DNA from: Sphingobacteriales bacterium 46-32
Lineage (GTDB): Bacteria; Bacteroidota; Bacteroidia; Chitinophagales; Chitinophagaceae
Direction of reading: 5' to 3'
Length of the DNA: 64,000 bases
Assembly: GCA_001898485.1 (NCBI GenBank)
Contig: MKTY01000019.1
Location: forward strand, 186,001-250,000
The position numbers and the translations under genes are program-made. This document shows positions 10,011 to 18,559 of the stretch, in pieces. A model generated the notes under the pieces. It did no database searches and was not told where the DNA came from. It worked only from the letters and a program-made list of their open reading frames with translations. Within the stretch, counting starts at the first letter, position 1, and every line of letters starts with the position of its first letter.

Positions 10011-11105
10011 ATGAAAAAGAGGATAATCATAGCAGGTGGAGGAACAGGCGGACATATTTTCCCGGCTATAGCCATTGCCAATGCATTGCGCCAGCAGGAT
10101 AGTGAAGTAGAACTGTTGTTTGTAGGAGCGAAAGGAAAAATGGAGATGGAAAAAGTGCCGCAGGCTGGTTATCGGATTGAAGGGTTGGATATAGCCGGAT
10201 TCAACAGAAGTTCTTTGATAAAAAATCTGGGATTACCGTTTAAGCTGATAAAAAGCTTTTTTCAGGTAAGAAAGATTTTCAACGCTTTTCGTCCCGATGC
10301 TGCAATTGGTGTGGGCGGTTATTCCAGTTTTCCGGTATTGCGCTATGCGCAGGCCAGGGGAATACCCACCTTCATACATGAGTCCAATTCATTTGCCGGC
10401 AAGAGCAACATCATGCTGGGCAAAAAAGCGACCCGGATATACGTAGCATCTGAAGGGATGGAAAAATTTTTCCCGGGCGATAAGATCCGGATTACTGGTA
10501 ACCCGGTGCGTGCAGCCATTGTAAATGCATCTGTGAACCAGGCAGAAGCCCTCGCTTTCTTTTCGCTGCAGGCCAATAAGAAAACGGTGCTGGTAGTGGG
10601 AGGCAGCCTTGGGGCAAAAACTATTAATGAAGCGATTGATAACGGATTGGATCAACTGGAAGCAGCCGGCTTACAATTGATCTGGCAAACCGGAAAACCC
10701 TATGCAGACCAGGCGAGGCAGCGTGCCAGTGGCCGGTCGTTTGTCTGGGCCAATGATTTTATAACCCAGATGGAGAAAGCGTATGCAGCAGCTGATATGG
10801 TAGTGGCCCGTTCGGGCGCCATGACCGTGGCTGAACTGACTGTAGTGAAAAAGCCCGTTTTGTTCGTACCCTATCCCTACGCCGCCGAAGACCACCAGAC
10901 TGTTAACGCCCAACAGCTGGTGTCGAAAGGTGCGGCCCTGCTTATCAAAGACAGTGAAGCAAAAGAAAAGCTGATACCAGCTTTGCTGGAGCTGGCCGGG
11001 GATGAAAGAAAACAGACAGACATGAGAAATAATATGGCAGGCCTGGCCCGGGTGGATGCAGATGTGCAAGTGGCCAGGGATATATTGACCGTATTAAAAA
11101 AATGA
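10011..11105 (+). CDS. murG: Lipid II synthase MurG (GlcNAc transferase)
   Basis: MurG transfers GlcNAc from UDP-GlcNAc to lipid I, giving lipid II, on the inner face of the cytoplasmic membrane. The 364-residue protein has the N-terminal GGGTGGHIFPA loop (8-18), the GVGGYSSFP segment of the acceptor domain, and a C-terminal UDP-GlcNAc region with ARSGAMTVAEL. Length is standard. It lies between ftsW and murC. Confidence 0.97.
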   Translation: MKKRIIIAGGGTGGHIFPAIAIANALRQQDSEVELLFVGAKGKMEMEKVPQAGYRIEGLDIAGFNRSSLIKNLGLPFKLIKSFFQVRKIFNAFRPDAAIGVGGYSSFPVLRYAQARGIPTFIHESNSFAGKSNIMLGKKATRIYVASEGMEKFFPGDKIRITGNPVRAAIVNASVNQAEALAFFSLQANKKTVLVVGGSLGAKTINEAIDNGLDQLEAAGLQLIWQTGKPYADQARQRASGRSFVWANDFITQMEKAYAAADMVVARSGAMTVAELTVVKKPVLFVPYPYAAEDHQTVNAQQLVSKGAALLIKDSEAKEKLIPALLELAGDERKQTDMRNNMAGLARVDADVQVARDILTVLKK

Positions 11106-11201
11106 TTGTACGTGATTGAACCTAACCCGATAAGAAAACTTATGGCCGATGCTGCTGCTGACAGCGCAGGCGGTCAGACCGTACCAATCAATACTGTCCT
11201 T

Positions 11202-12599
11202 ATGAACTCCCCTTTCAGGGGTCTTAATGGAGTGCAGGAAGTGTATTTCATCGGCATTGGAGGCATTGGCATGAGCGCACTCGCAAGGTTCTTTGCAGCA
11301 AAAGGAGTAAAGGTGAGCGGGTATGATAAAACCCCCACACCACTTACCCGATCACTGGAGCAGCAGGGTATCGTTATTCATTACGAAGAAAACCTGCAGC
11401 TGATACCGGCAAAACCCGACCTGGTGGTCTACACACCAGCCATACCGGCTGCTCATCAGGAACTGGTGCATTACCGGCAGTCTGGTGTGAAAGTGGTGAA
11501 ACGGAGTGATGTGCTGCAGTTGATATCGGAAAGTTCTTTTAATATATGTGTGGCAGGCACACATGGCAAAACAACCATTACCACCATGATCGCGCATTTG
11601 CTGCGTCATAGCGGATTTGGATGTAACGCATTTCTGGGTGGTATTTCTGTAAACTATGATACCAATTTCTGGAGCGATCCCCGGAATGTATGTGTGATTG
11701 AAGCCGATGAATTTGATCGTAGTTTTTTGAAATTGAGTCCCGACATAGCGGTGATATCAGCCATGGATGCTGACCATCTCGACATCTATGGTACAGCCGA
11801 TGCAGTAGAACAGGCATTTATTGATTTCAGTAAATGCATTAAACCCGGCGGCACCCTGGTGATGAAGAGTGGACTGAAACGGGGCGGCGAACTGAGCGCA
11901 AGTCAGAAACTTGTATACGGACTGAAAGCATCGGAAGGCGGAGCCTATGCGGCCAATGTACGAACACACCAGGGCAGTTATACGTTTGATGCAGTACTGC
12001 CTGGTAAAACCATTACGGATGTGACATTGCACATGGGCGGTATGCATAATGTGGAGAATGTAATGGCTGCTATTGCTGTAGCCGACAGACTGGGAGTAGA
12101 GACGGAAAAGATCCGGGAGGCAGTAGAAGCATTCAGAGGTGTAAAGAGACGGTTTGAGTATGTGTTGAAAAATGAAACAGTTGTTTTTGTAGATGATTAT
12201 GCACATCACCCGCAGGAACTCGAAGCATTGATTGGTGGGGCACGTCACCTGTTTACAGACCGAAAGGCAACGATCATTTTTCAGCCGCACCTGTTTACAC
12301 GCACACGCGACTTTGCCGAAGGCTTTGCCGCAGCGCTGGATGGGGCCGACGAAGTGATACTGCTGCCGATTTATCCGGCACGCGAGCTGCCCATACAGGG
12401 TGTGGCCAGTGAAATGATTCAGGGATTGATGAAACGGACAAACGCACAGGTGCTGAGTAAGGAGGCTATGCTGAAATGGGTGAGTGATGTGTATAAGCCC
12501 CGGCTGAGTGTACGCACACCGGGATTGTTGATTGCAGCAGGTGCGGGTGATATTGATGCATTGCTGGCTGACATTAAAGAAAGATTGACAGTAAAATAA
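11202..12599 (+). CDS. murC: UDP-N-acetylmuramate:L-alanine ligase MurC
   Basis: MurC adds the first stem-peptide residue, L-alanine, to UDP-MurNAc. The protein has the N-terminal FIGIGGIGMSALA loop, the P-loop GTHGKTT, and a C-terminal domain with the FQPHLFTRT segment. The frame is open from a TTG at 11106 directly after the murG stop, with ATG at 11142 and at 11202. I prefer 11202 (465 residues) because the conserved family N-terminus begins about 13 residues later and the preceding 32 codons look unrelated; the start is not certain. ftsQ begins three bases after the stop. Confidence 0.94.
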   Translation: MNSPFRGLNGVQEVYFIGIGGIGMSALARFFAAKGVKVSGYDKTPTPLTRSLEQQGIVIHYEENLQLIPAKPDLVVYTPAIPAAHQELVHYRQSGVKVVKRSDVLQLISESSFNICVAGTHGKTTITTMIAHLLRHSGFGCNAFLGGISVNYDTNFWSDPRNVCVIEADEFDRSFLKLSPDIAVISAMDADHLDIYGTADAVEQAFIDFSKCIKPGGTLVMKSGLKRGGELSASQKLVYGLKASEGGAYAANVRTHQGSYTFDAVLPGKTITDVTLHMGGMHNVENVMAAIAVADRLGVETEKIREAVEAFRGVKRRFEYVLKNETVVFVDDYAHHPQELEALIGGARHLFTDRKATIIFQPHLFTRTRDFAEGFAAALDGADEVILLPIYPARELPIQGVASEMIQGLMKRTNAQVLSKEAMLKWVSDVYKPRLSVRTPGLLIAAGAGDIDALLADIKERLTVK

Positions 12600-12602
12600 A
12601 TA

Positions 12603-13652
12603 GTGGGTACAAAGAAAACGATACGGAGAATTGTGGTAGTGGCTATTTGGTTGGCCATCGGCACCGGTATGCTCATGTTACTGATTGCAGCCATCGGCAG
12701 GCAGAAAAAAGAAACCTGCAAGGATTATGTGATCAGTATCAGCGGAGCGGCTGACCAGGAATTGTTTTTACAGAAAAACGATGTCGTAGCCCTGCTGAAA
12801 GCCGCTGCGAAAGGAAAGATTAAAGGCCAGCCGATCGCTGCACTGGATTTGTGGAAGATGGAGCAATTGCTCGAAGACAACCAATGGGTGAAAGATGCGC
12901 AATTATATATAGATAATAAAGAAGTGCTGCATGTAAAAGTGCAGGAGCGTACACCGGTAGCGCGCGTATTTACCAGTACCGGTCAGTCTTTTTATTTTGA
13001 TGAGAATGGACAGAAACTGCCGCTGTCTGAACGGATGAATACACGCCTGCCAGTATTTACAGGGTATACCGATAAAAAGAAAATGACTGCCGCAGACAGC
13101 ATACTGCTCAGTGATATAGTACATACGGCAACTTATATCAATACTCAGCCATTCTGGGCTGCACAGGTGAGCCAGATAGATATCGTGCCCGCCGGACCGC
13201 GCAGCTGGGAAATGGATATGGTGCCGTTGATTGGTTCACATACTGTGAAACTGGGTGATGGAAAAAATATTGAACAGAAGTTTAACCGCCTGTTTACTTT
13301 TTATAAAGAAGTATTGAGTAAATCAGGATTTGGTAAATATAAAACAGTGGATGTACGCTTTGCCGGACAGGTAGTGGCTGCACGTAGTGAGAACCCGAAG
13401 GTAGATCAGGCACAGCTGAAACGGAATGTAGATGCATTGCTGCGGCAGATCAAGGAAGCAGAGAAGGCAGCCGAAGCAGATGCAGCAGAACAGCAGCGAA
13501 CGGTCACCGCCGCTCCTGCAGATAATGCAGCGAGACCGGCTGCAACTGCAAGGCAGGCAGACGACAAACCGGCTGATAATGGTAACAGGCAACCCAGAAA
13601 TGTAATGCCGCCCCGCCGCGATCAGCCAAAACCAAAAACGAACAACAACTAA
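12603..13652 (+). CDS. ftsQ: FtsQ-type cell division protein
   Basis: FtsQ scaffolds FtsB/FtsL in the divisome. The 349-residue protein has a short cytoplasmic N-terminus, one membrane segment at about 9-29, then a periplasmic POTRA-like region (about 41-115) and a beta domain. The last 60 or so residues are a low-complexity Ala/Gln/Pro/Arg tail, which is longer than in E. coli FtsQ. The start is GTG at 12603, three bases after murC. Family similarity is moderate; membrane topology and dcw position make the call firm. Confidence 0.88.
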   Translation: MGTKKTIRRIVVVAIWLAIGTGMLMLLIAAIGRQKKETCKDYVISISGAADQELFLQKNDVVALLKAAAKGKIKGQPIAALDLWKMEQLLEDNQWVKDAQLYIDNKEVLHVKVQERTPVARVFTSTGQSFYFDENGQKLPLSERMNTRLPVFTGYTDKKKMTAADSILLSDIVHTATYINTQPFWAAQVSQIDIVPAGPRSWEMDMVPLIGSHTVKLGDGKNIEQKFNRLFTFYKEVLSKSGFGKYKTVDVRFAGQVVAARSENPKVDQAQLKRNVDALLRQIKEAEKAAEADAAEQQRTVTAAPADNAARPAATARQADDKPADNGNRQPRNVMPPRRDQPKPKTNNN

Positions 13653-13665
13653 AAACAACAATAAC

Positions 13666-15102
13666 ATGATCAAGGAACAACCCATGCTGACTGGCGCAGA
13701 TACTGGCCCCAGCCGGCTCAATGGAACAGAACAACCCATTATTGTGGGCCTCGACATAGGCACTACCAAAATTGCTGTGATTGCCGGCCGTAAGAACGAA
13801 TATGGTAAACTGGAAATCCTGGGATTCGGCAAAGCCAACTCCAATGGTGTGAAGCACGGCCAGGTATTGAATATTGATGAGACCATCAAAGCCATTCGTA
13901 CCGCGCTCGACAATTGCTTTGCTTCTAACCCCAACCTCGATATCAATGAGGTGTATGTGGGTATTGCCGGCCATCATATCAAAAGCCTGCAGACACGTGG
14001 CGATATCGTACGCCAGGCTACTGAAAATGAAATTTCACAGAAAGAAATTGATCAGCTGATTGCCGATCAGTATAAGACGTATATTCCTGCAGGCGATCAG
14101 ATCATTGATGTGATACCCCAGGAATTTACTGTAGATAATTTCCAGAATATTCCCAACCCCATTGGATACAGCGGCGTGAAAGTGGGAGCCAATTTTCATA
14201 TCATCACCGGTGATAAAAATGCTATTCGGAATATCAACCGGAGCGTGGAAAAATCAGGTTTGCATACAAAGGATCTGGTACTGCAGCCGCTCGCCAGCTC
14301 ATCGGCCGTAATGGCACAGGAAGACCTGGAAGCGGGTGTGGCCATCGTCGATATCGGTGGTGGTACAACCGACCTGGCTGTTTTTTATGAAGGCATTCTG
14401 AAACATACAGCCGTAATTCCGTTTGCCGGCGAAAACATCACCAACGATATTAAAACAGGATTGGGTGTATTGAAAACACAGGCTGAGCAGATGAAAGTGC
14501 AGTTTGGCAGCGCACTGGCCAATGAAGCAAAAGCCAATGCCTACATCACTATTCCCGGTCTGCGAGGTATGCCTGCCAAAGAGATCAGTGTTAAAAACCT
14601 GGCCAATATCATCCAGGCCCGCATGAGCGAGATCATGGATTTTGTAACCTACCATCTCAAGCAAGTGGGATTGGATAATAAATCACTGAATGGTGGTATC
14701 GTACTCACCGGTGGTGGTTCACAACTGCGTCACCTCATTCAGCTTACAGAATATGTAACAGGCCTGCCTGCCCGTATTGGTTTCCCCAATGAGCACCTGG
14801 CTGCCGGTCATATCGAAGAGCTGGCCCGTCCTACTTATTCAACCTGTATAGGTCTTATTCTTAAAGGGTATGATGACTATGAGCATAACCGTAAGCAGTT
14901 TGAAACAGAGTACAGGAAAGTGGAAGTACCACAGGGTCTTAAACAGCGGGAGGTAGAAGCTGAAGTGGTAGTAGAAGAAGAGGAAGAAGAAATAGCAGCG
15001 CCACAACGTGTAAGACAACGGAAAAGCCTCAATAATTTCTGGGGCAAGTTTAAAGACGGAATCATCGATCTTTTTAAAGAGGAAGAAGATAAACATTTAT
15101 AA
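13666..15102 (+). CDS. ftsA: Cell division protein FtsA
   Basis: FtsA is the actin-like membrane anchor of the FtsZ ring. The 478-residue product has the phosphate-1 loop GLDIGTTK (28-35), phosphate-2 loop DIGGGTTDLAVF and the adenosine motif GGIVLTGGGSQL. A Glu-rich linker (about 425-440) leads to a C-terminal amphipathic helix (LNNFWGKFKDGIIDLFKEE), the membrane-targeting helix. It starts 13 bases after ftsQ and lies 109 bases before ftsZ. Confidence 0.96.
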   Translation: MIKEQPMLTGADTGPSRLNGTEQPIIVGLDIGTTKIAVIAGRKNEYGKLEILGFGKANSNGVKHGQVLNIDETIKAIRTALDNCFASNPNLDINEVYVGIAGHHIKSLQTRGDIVRQATENEISQKEIDQLIADQYKTYIPAGDQIIDVIPQEFTVDNFQNIPNPIGYSGVKVGANFHIITGDKNAIRNINRSVEKSGLHTKDLVLQPLASSSAVMAQEDLEAGVAIVDIGGGTTDLAVFYEGILKHTAVIPFAGENITNDIKTGLGVLKTQAEQMKVQFGSALANEAKANAYITIPGLRGMPAKEISVKNLANIIQARMSEIMDFVTYHLKQVGLDNKSLNGGIVLTGGGSQLRHLIQLTEYVTGLPARIGFPNEHLAAGHIEELARPTYSTCIGLILKGYDDYEHNRKQFETEYRKVEVPQGLKQREVEAEVVVEEEEEEIAAPQRVRQRKSLNNFWGKFKDGIIDLFKEEEDKHL

Positions 15103-15211
15103 GCAGGGACTAACCAACCATGCTTGCTTACTAACCCAACAACCCAAATTCTAAACTACCCTCGCCTTCATCCTATGAGCACAGGCAAAGAGGGTTTTAA
15201 ACGGAGATAAT

Positions 15212-17203
15212 ATGATACATTTTGATTTGCCCAAGGAAAAATCATCGATCATCAAGGTAATTGGTGTAGGTGGTGGTGGCGGAAACGCGGTCAATCACAT
15301 GTTCGGTCAGAACATAGAAGGGGTAAACTTCATTATTTGCAATACAGATGCGCAGGCGCTGGCTAATAGTGGTATTCCTAACCGAGTACAACTGGGGCCG
15401 CATCTTACCCAGGGGCTTGGTGCAGGTGCTAATCCCGAAATTGGCCGCCAGGCTACAGAAGAATCGCTCGAAGAGATTAAGCGTATTCTCGAAGTAAATA
15501 CCAAGATGGCCTTTATTACAGCGGGTATGGGCGGTGGTACCGGTACAGGTGGTGCACCTATTATAGCCAAGATCTGTAAAGACCTCGGTATTCTTACGGT
15601 AGGTATTGTGACCACGCCATTTACCTACGAAGGCCGCAAGCGTCAGTTGCAGGCAGAAGACGGCATCAAGAACCTGAAAAATTATGTAGATACCCTGCTG
15701 GTGATCAGTAACGATAAGCTGCGTCATCAATATGGTAACCTTAAGATGCGTGAAGCATTTGAACGCGCCGATAATGTACTGGCTACAGCAGCTAAATGTA
15801 TCACCGATGTGATCAACAGCACTGGTCAGATCAACGTCGACTTTGCGGATGTATGTACCGTTATGCGCAATGGCGGTGTGGCTATACTGGGTAGTGCTGC
15901 GGTAGCCGGTGAAAACCGTGCTAATAAAGCGATTGAAGAGGCGCTCAACAGTCCCCTGCTCAACGACAGCGATATCCGCGGCGCCAAATGGATTCTTATC
16001 AATATCAATTCCAGTGAAGGCGAACATGAGTTTACCATGGATGAAGTTGAAATTATCCAAAGTCACCTGCTCAGTCAGGCTGGTGAGGGCACCGATGTAA
16101 TCCTGGGTCTGGGTTACGACAATACACTCGGCGATAAACTGGGTATCACGCTTATTGCAACAGGGTTTGAATACCGCGACCCCTTTACCCAAAAAGAAAA
16201 GAAACAGCCTCTGCCACAGCAGGAAGAGAAGATAGTGATGGTGCTGGGCGATACACCCCGTCCAACTCCTCCCGCGGCACCCGCAGCACCAGCAGCCACA
16301 CCAGTAGCTTCAGTAAACAAGCCTGCTGAGACAGTTCCGCAGGCGCTCGCGCCACGACTGGTAGAAGAGCTGCCTGTAGCCGAAGCCCCCATGCCGGATG
16401 CTCATGAATATGTAGAGCAGCCGTACCAGCGCGATCAGGAGCCATTGCTGTTGTTTGAACTGAATATGCCTGGCGATGCGGCTATCATTGGTGTGCCGGG
16501 TAATAATAAGGAAACAACAACACCGAAAGCAGCGCCGAAGGCAGAAGAAGAGAAGGCTCAACCGTTGATGCCTTTTCTGAATGAGCCGGAGCCTGTTGTT
16601 GAAAAACCAATGCAGCAGCAGTCCACTTCTCCTTTTGTAAGCAGACCCGCACCTGCGCCTGCCGCAGGTGCTCAAAATAGTAATACTCAGCAGCCAGCGG
16701 CTGCAGGAGGTTACCTGGCCAGACCATCCAATATCTACGCAGAGTCAAAGACAGAGGTTATCCCCTCAAAGCCCACTGCCGAAGAGCCGGTCCCTTCACC
16801 AATCGTTGCCGCAAAAGCCGATGAAGACATCAGCGATCTGCAAATGCAACTGGTAGAACGGGATGACATTCCTGCGGCGGATATGCCGTTGGCCCATCAA
16901 GCTCAATTAACATCCGGCAACAAAGCAGAGGATCCGGCACTGCTGGACGAAGCAGAGGAGCAGAAACGAAGGGCGGCCGAACGACTTCACAAGTTGCGCA
17001 ACTTGTCATTTAACGTTAATGGCGCAGACCCTAATAATGAGTTTGAGACTGTGCCGGCATATATCCGCCGCAATATGGAATTGCACAGCAATCCCAATCA
17101 CGTAGAGCAGTTTTATAGTAACTACGAAGTGCGTAAAGACGACAAAAATCAAACACAGATCAGCACGATCAATACATTCCTGGATGGTAAAAAACCAGAT
17201 TAG
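15212..17203 (+). CDS. ftsZ: Cell division GTPase FtsZ with very long C-terminal linker
   Basis: FtsZ is the tubulin-like GTPase of the division ring. The N-terminal 320 or so residues are canonical, with the GTP-binding signature GGGTGTGG at 107-114 and the NVDFADV synergy-type motif of the second subdomain. The rest is unusual: 663 residues in all, against roughly 380-450 in many bacteria. An Ala/Pro/Glu-rich low-complexity linker spans about 325-585. A conserved block then carries VPAYIRRN at 614-621, which looks like the C-terminal peptide that binds FtsA, followed by 42 more residues. A GGAG-like element lies just before the ATG. Confidence 0.97.
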   Translation: MIHFDLPKEKSSIIKVIGVGGGGGNAVNHMFGQNIEGVNFIICNTDAQALANSGIPNRVQLGPHLTQGLGAGANPEIGRQATEESLEEIKRILEVNTKMAFITAGMGGGTGTGGAPIIAKICKDLGILTVGIVTTPFTYEGRKRQLQAEDGIKNLKNYVDTLLVISNDKLRHQYGNLKMREAFERADNVLATAAKCITDVINSTGQINVDFADVCTVMRNGGVAILGSAAVAGENRANKAIEEALNSPLLNDSDIRGAKWILININSSEGEHEFTMDEVEIIQSHLLSQAGEGTDVILGLGYDNTLGDKLGITLIATGFEYRDPFTQKEKKQPLPQQEEKIVMVLGDTPRPTPPAAPAAPAATPVASVNKPAETVPQALAPRLVEELPVAEAPMPDAHEYVEQPYQRDQEPLLLFELNMPGDAAIIGVPGNNKETTTPKAAPKAEEEKAQPLMPFLNEPEPVVEKPMQQQSTSPFVSRPAPAPAAGAQNSNTQQPAAAGGYLARPSNIYAESKTEVIPSKPTAEEPVPSPIVAAKADEDISDLQMQLVERDDIPAADMPLAHQAQLTSGNKAEDPALLDEAEEQKRRAAERLHKLRNLSFNVNGADPNNEFETVPAYIRRNMELHSNPNHVEQFYSNYEVRKDDKNQTQISTINTFLDGKKPD

Positions 17204-17210
17204 ATTATTC

Positions 17211-17235
17211 GTTCCCCGGCATTAGTCCGGGGAAC
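17211..17235 (+). terminator. Stem-loop after ftsZ (no T-run)
   Basis: GTTCCCCGG (17211-17219) and CCGGGGAAC (17227-17235) form a perfect 9-bp stem with a 7-base loop, eight bases after the ftsZ stop. No U-tract follows, so it may protect the 3' end rather than terminate. Its arms share the TTCCCCGG core with the terminator at 17313. Confidence 0.5.
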
Positions 17236-17312
17236 CATAATTGTTACTGGCAAAATACCAGAAACGTTTTCGTTCCAATGAAGCCTTCTAAACGGCCGTG
17301 TTTTTAGTTGTT

Positions 17313-17339
17313 CCCCGGTGCTTTCACCGGGGTTTTTTT
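17313..17339 (+). terminator. Intrinsic terminator of the dcw cluster
   Basis: CCCCGGTG (17313-17320) pairs perfectly with CACCGGGG (17325-17332) around a CTTT loop and is followed by seven T residues. It is a textbook rho-independent terminator and marks the end of the ftsZ transcript. Confidence 0.9.
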
Positions 17340-17341
17340 GT

Positions 17342-17460
17342 TGAACAGTGGATAGTTGACAGTTGACAGTTGACAGTGAACAGTTGACAGTTGACAGTGG
17401 ACAGTGAACAGTTGACAGTGAACAGTTGACAGTTGACAGTGGACAGTTGACAGTGAACAG
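17342..17460 (+). repeat. Tandem heptamer array, 17 units of TKRACAG
   Basis: Seventeen consecutive 7-bp units (TTGACAG, TGAACAG, TGGACAG and one TGGATAG) run without interruption between the dcw terminator and the next gene. Shorter, opposite-sense runs of the same unit occur at about 38089, 39594 and 52415. It is a microsatellite-type array and not a CRISPR: there are no spacers. Confidence 0.9.
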
Positions 17461-17521
17461 TGATGGTGAACACTTGTACGTCCATCTTCAAATCTTCAAA
17501 TTTTCAAATCCTCAAATTCAT

Positions 17522-17585
17522 CAGCACATCAGCACATTAGCACATTAGCACATCAGCACATTAGCACATCAACACATCAGCACAT
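17522..17585 (+). repeat. Tandem octamer array, 8 units of YAGCACAT
   Basis: Eight 8-bp units (CAGCACAT or TAGCACAT, one CAACACAT) follow the heptamer array and end 15 bases before the stop of the DUF6159-type gene on the other strand. The same octamer recurs at 48938-48969 and singly at the end of the composite repeats at 38012, 39540 and 52360. Confidence 0.9.
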
Positions 17586-17600
17586 CTCTCTTTACGCCTG

Positions 17601-18440
17601 TTAATCTTTCGGCTTTTCCTGAAACAACCCATCAATCAGCTGCTGACTGAAGTGTACCGTAGGCTCGTTGGTGATATTATGATATACCGCAGAAACAAAG
17701 ATGGTTTGGGCTGCGCTGATGATAGCTGTTACAATAAAACAACCCAGTATAGCAAGAGCAACACCCGCCATCGGATGAATGATATAACCTATCATGAAAA
17801 ATACAACACCTACCACCAGCACACCAATAAACTGGATCAGGCCCAGGCTGAAATTGCCGGCCAGACTTTCGCCCCATTTCTCCCGCATCAGTTGCGAAGA
17901 CCTTTTGAATGCTTCCAGAGGGCCTTTGTTTTCATAAGCAATTACCGGCACTACAAAAAAGGTGGCCACACCCCATACAATACCGATAATACCTGTAATG
18001 ATCTTGCCCACAATACCGGAGTTTTCCTGGATGGCTTTGAGAATAGTGCCAACAACACCGGCAAACAAAGCCCAGGAGAAAATAACTCCAATACGGCTCA
18101 TGCTGAAACGGATGCCTTCACCCAGCGATACCTGCTCCCCCCTGAAATAAAGGCGGGTACAATGAATGAGCGCCATATTGAAGAAGACGATGATAAAATA
18201 GTTGATTACGTAAAAAACAAAAAGGATCGCGTATTGAAGGATCGGGTTTTGATTCTCATCCAGAAAATCAGTGTTCCAGCCATTAATGGCCAGAGCGCCT
18301 GCTACAAATGAACCAATAACCAGGATCAGCGATATACTCGAAAGAATAGGAAATAATACCAGCTGCTTGTTGGCGTTAAGTACTTTGAAACTGTTCATGG
18401 CTATCTTCCAGCCATTAGACAAACGTTCAAAAAAGCTCAT
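17601..18440 (-). CDS. DUF6159-type integral membrane protein
   Basis: This 279-residue protein has a short polar N-terminus (MSFFERLSNGWKIAMNSFKV) and about six hydrophobic segments. The layout and the KEFRRSSQLMREKWG-like cytoplasmic loop resemble the family of unknown function DUF6159, found widely in bacteria. No catalytic motif is visible. It is the last gene on the - strand before the repeat arrays and is separated from the ABC permease gene by a terminator (18492-18520), so it is probably its own unit. Function unknown. Confidence 0.75.
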   Translation of the reverse strand: MSFFERLSNGWKIAMNSFKVLNANKQLVLFPILSSISLILVIGSFVAGALAINGWNTDFLDENQNPILQYAILFVFYVINYFIIVFFNMALIHCTRLYFRGEQVSLGEGIRFSMSRIGVIFSWALFAGVVGTILKAIQENSGIVGKIITGIIGIVWGVATFFVVPVIAYENKGPLEAFKRSSQLMREKWGESLAGNFSLGLIQFIGVLVVGVVFFMIGYIIHPMAGVALAILGCFIVTAIISAAQTIFVSAVYHNITNEPTVHFSQQLIDGLFQEKPKD

Positions 18441-18491
18441 GATGATAAGTTTGTTTAAGACCTTTAAAATAAACTTTATTTCAAATAAATG

Positions 18492-18520
18492 AAAATGGCA
18501 GCCGGAAAGGCTGCCATTTT
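18492..18520 (-). terminator. Terminator of the ABC exporter unit
   Basis: AAAATGGCAGCC (18492-18503) pairs with GGCTGCCATTTT (18509-18520) around a 5-base loop. A-runs and T-runs flank both sides, so it could act in either direction; it lies 39 bases after the stop of the permease gene on the - strand. Confidence 0.8.
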
Positions 18521-18559
18521 TTATAATAAATTATTGATTACCTATACTATAGCAATGGA

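Noticed and set aside
11106-11201. TTG start of MurC directly after murG
   Set aside because: The 32 extra residues do not resemble a MurC N-terminus. I keep it as an open alternative because position favours coupling to murG.
15242-16192. 316-codon open frame on the - strand, opposite ftsZ
   Set aside because: It is fully antisense to the conserved GTPase domain and has no protein-like features.
17342-17585. Possible CRISPR array
   Set aside because: The units are 7 and 8 bp with no spacers between them, and no cas genes are nearby.
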